From Phycisphaerae bacterium (lineage in GTDB: Bacteria > Planctomycetota > Phycisphaerae > Sedimentisphaerales > Anaerohalosphaeraceae), in NCBI GenBank assembly GCA_018433925.1, contig JAHDQI010000069.1:1-45195 (forward strand): a stretch of DNA of 45,195 nucleotides, in the 5' to 3' direction. The first letter of the stretch is position 1. Each line of letters opens with the position of its first letter. The notes below the pieces were generated by a model, which was not told the DNA's origin, did not search any database, and saw only the letters and a program-made list of their open reading frames with translations. A program made the translations under genes and the position numbers. Below, piece by piece: positions 42,722 to 45,195 of this stretch.

Positions 42722-44848
42722 TTAGTCTGGGAAAACCCGATAATCTTCCATCCAGTGGGCGGCAATCTCCGCAAAATCGCGAAGATCTATCTGGCAATTC
42801 CTGTCGTAGTCCCAGTCATACAAATCATAGTTTTCCATATCGCAAAGCGATTCTTCAGGGACAATACCCAAATAATCCTGGGCAATTTCCTCACTTGTCC
42901 TGGCGTAGTTATAGATCTTGAATTCATCGATCCGGCCGTTAAAGAGCGGGGCAGAAAATCCGATATTTTTGCCAATATAATGGATTGTCTTTGTCATTTC
43001 CTTCATATTGGGGACATTTAATATCTGGGGTGTTTCGGTCTCTGTGCCGTGCTCACCGCCGATATAGATGCGTCCTCTGCCGCCTTCCCCATCGTCGTCG
43101 GCTTCGATGGTGATCGCTACATAATACCAATTTCCGGCAGCAATATCCGGATGTTCCGCGTCGAGTTCAGGATTCCCATAATCAGGATGCCTGATCTCAC
43201 AACGCGCCACATCCAGTCCGCCCTGCCGTGGATCATCCTGTCGATAAAGCATGGTAAAGAAAATATACTCCGCAGAATCTTTACCAAAGTCAAAGATCCG
43301 GGCCCATCGGTCTTTATCGTTCTCGTTAACCAGGGTGGTCGCATTGCACCAGAAGCTAATGGTAATATCCTCATAATCAGCCACTGTGATATCTGCGATC
43401 TGGGCGTACTGGTTCTTGGGGTTATCAAGCCACAGGTGTTTTCCAACAACGGAGTTTTCATCCGACAAGCTTGCCCCATTCATCAATTCCATATGTTTAT
43501 TGCCAACAACATCATAGGTATAAAGTCTTCCGCCCTCAGTAAAGGTTTCCTCAAAGGAATAATGGGTCATCAATTGTTTAATCCACAATTCGCCGCTGGA
43601 TTCACTCTGTTTAGTCATCCCGGTCGAAGTTTCCTTCCCGATACAAAAGTACAATCCTGCATCCTCGGGCTGAACATTATGAATGGTCAGGGTATCCGTT
43701 GTGGTACCGGAATAACTCGGATCACTGTCAGAAAGCACCACATTCGGATCGCCTTTTTTGTACCACTGGAGAGTATCCGCTTTCGAGATACTGGTTACTG
43801 TGAATTCAACATCATCCCCGGGGTGAGCGGCCTGATCGGCCGGACTAACCTCACCAAGATAGGGACCTTCCTGGATGCTTTTGAAACTCCAGGCCGGGCT
43901 TGTGTATTTTAGCACCAGCTCCGAACCATTCTGCTCATAAGCAAGAACCCGCCAGAAATACTCTGTACTCCAGTCAAGGTCTTCCGGCCATTCGGTTTCA
44001 AGCGTGATCGTTTGTTGACCTTGCGATACGGACCTGCCGTCAACGATTTTATCCGACTCAGAAACATTAGGATCTTCGGGGGCAAACAGAACGTCGATGG
44101 CAACAATATCCTCATCCGCAATATCGAAAATCAAATCATTCTCAGAGGAAGTGCGCTCCACCGCGACATACTCTGTCCCGTCTTTCGGATACGGACTGAC
44201 AACACTCGGCTCCAGGTCAACGATCTGAACATTGTCGATCGAGAAACGGTCGTCCGTCTTATCGTCCTCGTCCTCGTCCTCTTCGTCCTCGTCCGTTTCA
44301 TTCTCAAAACGCAAAAACAGTTCGCCGCTGGTCGTGTTTAAATAGTGAAGTGTAACGGAACCGGTTACGTAATTACCGATCCCCATCGTAGGATGTGTAA
44401 CTGTAACGGAGTCAATCAGGGTAACCCCGTCCGCTCCGTCAATATCCCGGCCATCGGAACCTTCAAAGGAGCCGTCCGATTCATAGAGCGAAACAATAAG
44501 GGTCAGCTCCGGTGCAGGGGATGGGGGATCTTCATTATTCTCCGAGATCTCTAAATCCAAAGATCCGATTTCATACTGAATCTGCAAGGCAGACAATCCG
44601 CCCGTATTGACACCAATACCCTGGTAGGCCCAGCAGCCTCCGTCTCTTAGTCCCATATACTGCGTGCCGTTTGGGCTGTAGAGCAATCGCAGGTAGGTCC
44701 CTACGGCCCCCTGGCCCGCATTATAGTCAAACCAGTCCGGAACATCTTCGCGGACGCCCAGGGCCTCAAAATCCCCGTTGGTAATCGACAGCGCAGACAC
44801 CATCGAAGCCATACTTAAACACATCAAAATGCAAATGATTCTTCTCAT
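42722..44848 (-). CDS. Secreted LamG/Ig-domain protein with dockerin-like EF-hand tail
   Basis: A 708-residue exported protein (signal peptide to about residue 19, VSA) with AAAGGA upstream of the ATG. Domains: an N-terminal beta-sandwich resembling carbohydrate-binding modules (about 20-212, SITNGDFEALG, DDRFSIDNVQIV), a fibronectin/Ig-like segment (about 215-325), an Ig I-set-like domain (about 330-425, PEDAGLYFCIG), a LamG/concanavalin-like domain (about 435-645, MTHYSFEET, GRIDEFKIYNYA), and a C-terminal single EF-hand loop (DWDYDRNCQIDLRD) with a W...PD tail. A run of alternating Asp/Glu (about 185-195) lies in the first domain. Such proteins are abundant in Phycisphaerae and are probably surface or extracellular glycan-binding proteins. 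The tail may bind calcium or mediate docking. Confidence 0.85.
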   Translation of the reverse strand: MRRIICILMCLSMASMVSALSITNGDFEALGVREDVPDWFDYNAGQGAVGTYLRLLYSPNGTQYMGLRDGGCWAYQGIGVNTGGLSALQIQYEIGSLDLEISENNEDPPSPAPELTLIVSLYESDGSFEGSDGRDIDGADGVTLIDSVTVTHPTMGIGNYVTGSVTLHYLNTTSGELFLRFENETDEDEEDEDEDDKTDDRFSIDNVQIVDLEPSVVSPYPKDGTEYVAVERTSSENDLIFDIADEDIVAIDVLFAPEDPNVSESDKIVDGRSVSQGQQTITLETEWPEDLDWSTEYFWRVLAYEQNGSELVLKYTSPAWSFKSIQEGPYLGEVSPADQAAHPGDDVEFTVTSISKADTLQWYKKGDPNVVLSDSDPSYSGTTTDTLTIHNVQPEDAGLYFCIGKETSTGMTKQSESSGELWIKQLMTHYSFEETFTEGGRLYTYDVVGNKHMELMNGASLSDENSVVGKHLWLDNPKNQYAQIADITVADYEDITISFWCNATTLVNENDKDRWARIFDFGKDSAEYIFFTMLYRQDDPRQGGLDVARCEIRHPDYGNPELDAEHPDIAAGNWYYVAITIEADDDGEGGRGRIYIGGEHGTETETPQILNVPNMKEMTKTIHYIGKNIGFSAPLFNGRIDEFKIYNYARTSEEIAQDYLGIVPEESLCDMENYDLYDWDYDRNCQIDLRDFAEIAAHWMEDYRVFPD
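44263..44294. repeat. GTCCTC hexanucleotide-like repeat encoding an Asp/Glu run
   Basis: Repeated CGTCCT/CGTCCTC units within the LamG gene encode an alternating Asp-Glu stretch (about residues 185-196). The tract is low-complexity and could expand or contract in frame, and it inserts a strongly acidic loop into the N-terminal beta-sandwich. Confidence 0.7.
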
Positions 44849-44893
44849 TTTTCCATCCTTTCAGTTATAAATGAGCTTCTTTATAATGGTGCT

Positions 44894-45195
44894 TTAGTCG
44901 GGATAGATAAAGTAATTCAGCAGCCATTTTTCAGCCATCACGGCAAGGTCGAGAAGATCGATCTTGCAGTTTTCATCGTAGTCCCAGTCGCCCAAATCAT
45001 AGTCATCCAGATTGCAGAGAAAGTCAACATCCGTTCGAATAGCCATGTATTCCTGGGCGATCTCCTCGGCTGTCTGGGCATAGTTATAGATCTTCAGCTC
45101 ATCGATCAAACCGTTAAAATTCGGATAACTCTCTGCAGTGGAGATGGCTTTCCCAAGGTAATTGAGTGGTTTTTCTATCTCTGAGGGATGGCGCA
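44894..45195 (-). CDS. LamG-type protein with dockerin-like tail, C-terminal part (runs off right edge)
   Basis: The minus-strand frame is open from the window edge to a stop at 44894, giving about 99 residues. The visible part is the end of a LamG domain (PLNYLGKAIS, NFNGLIDELKIYNYA) followed by an EF-hand-like loop (DWDYDENCKIDLLD) and a terminal YPD. It is closely similar to the C-terminus of the neighbouring LamG protein, pointing to tandem paralogues. Its internal Met at 45109 is within the LamG fold and is not the real start. Only 45 bp separate it from the downstream gene. Confidence 0.85.
   Translation of the reverse strand, partial: RHPSEIEKPLNYLGKAISTAESYPNFNGLIDELKIYNYAQTAEEIAQEYMAIRTDVDFLCNLDDYDLGDWDYDENCKIDLLDLAVMAEKWLLNYFIYPD

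Noticed and set aside
43049-43912. 287-codon plus-strand frame opposite the LamG gene
   Set aside because: It is antisense to a clearly folded, domain-bearing coding sequence and shows no protein signature of its own.

Overview
The window looks like a carbohydrate-utilisation locus from a planctomycete, most likely a Phycisphaerae/Sedimentisphaerales-type anaerobe. Clues are the LamG-type proteins ending in a single dockerin/EF-hand-like loop (right edge), a type IV pilin-like protein with an H-X9-DG style C-terminus beside CAZyme genes, several large lipoprotein glycosidases, no SusC/SusD pair, and a mid-range base composition. The lineage is inferred; no rRNA or other marker gene is present.

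Layout. (1) 1-12373, minus strand: an operon-like run read right to left: GH78 alpha-L-rhamnosidase, LacZ-type GH2, GH127-like glycosidase, GPH-type sugar/cation symporter, split transketolase (N and C halves as separate genes), an Asp/Glu-racemase-superfamily protein and the start of an unidentified membrane protein. Most junctions are 4-8 nt overlaps. (2) 12374-13163: divergent regulatory region with a promoter for each direction, two exact 17-bp repeats in 22-bp phase carrying TTGCGCAA, and an inverted repeat over the rightward promoter. (3) 13164-14072: pilin-like secreted/surface protein. (4) 14638-36687, plus strand: about 22 kb of CAZymes and one transporter: DUF5060/DUF5605 glycosidase-like protein, a sialidase-like propeller fused to an (alpha/alpha)6 hydrolase, GH78, SSS symporter, a second-type GH78, and three GH2 enzymes. 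(5) 36698-42592, minus strand, convergent: five-gene acid-sugar operon: Fe-dependent alcohol dehydrogenase, DHDPS/NAL-family aldolase, PdxA2-like dehydrogenase, DUF1537 kinase, SSS symporter. (6) 42722-45195, minus: two LamG/dockerin-tail proteins, the first ending in a clear intrinsic terminator.

How it may work together (inference). The glycosidase set (three GH78, four GH2, GH127, an apiosidase-like TIM barrel, and a propeller/(alpha/alpha)6 fusion with the architecture of the Bacteroides GH143-GH142 enzyme BT1020) resembles a toolkit for side chains of rhamnogalacturonan-II (RG-II) or a similar rhamnose-rich pectic glycan. Backbone enzymes (polysaccharide lyases, GH28, esterases) are not in the window. 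The acid-sugar operon fits a route for the RG-II sugar DHA (3-deoxy-D-lyxo-2-heptulosaric acid). Retro-aldol cleavage would give pyruvate plus a C4 aldehyde acid. Reduction would give D-threonate, which DUF1537 kinase and PdxA2 would convert to DHAP and CO2. The stereochemistry predicts exactly D-threonate, the known substrate of a DUF1537/PdxA2 pair. I regard this predicted DHA catabolic operon as the most exciting candidate system here.

Limits: all family calls come from motif recognition by eye. No database search was run, and substrate assignments are hypotheses.
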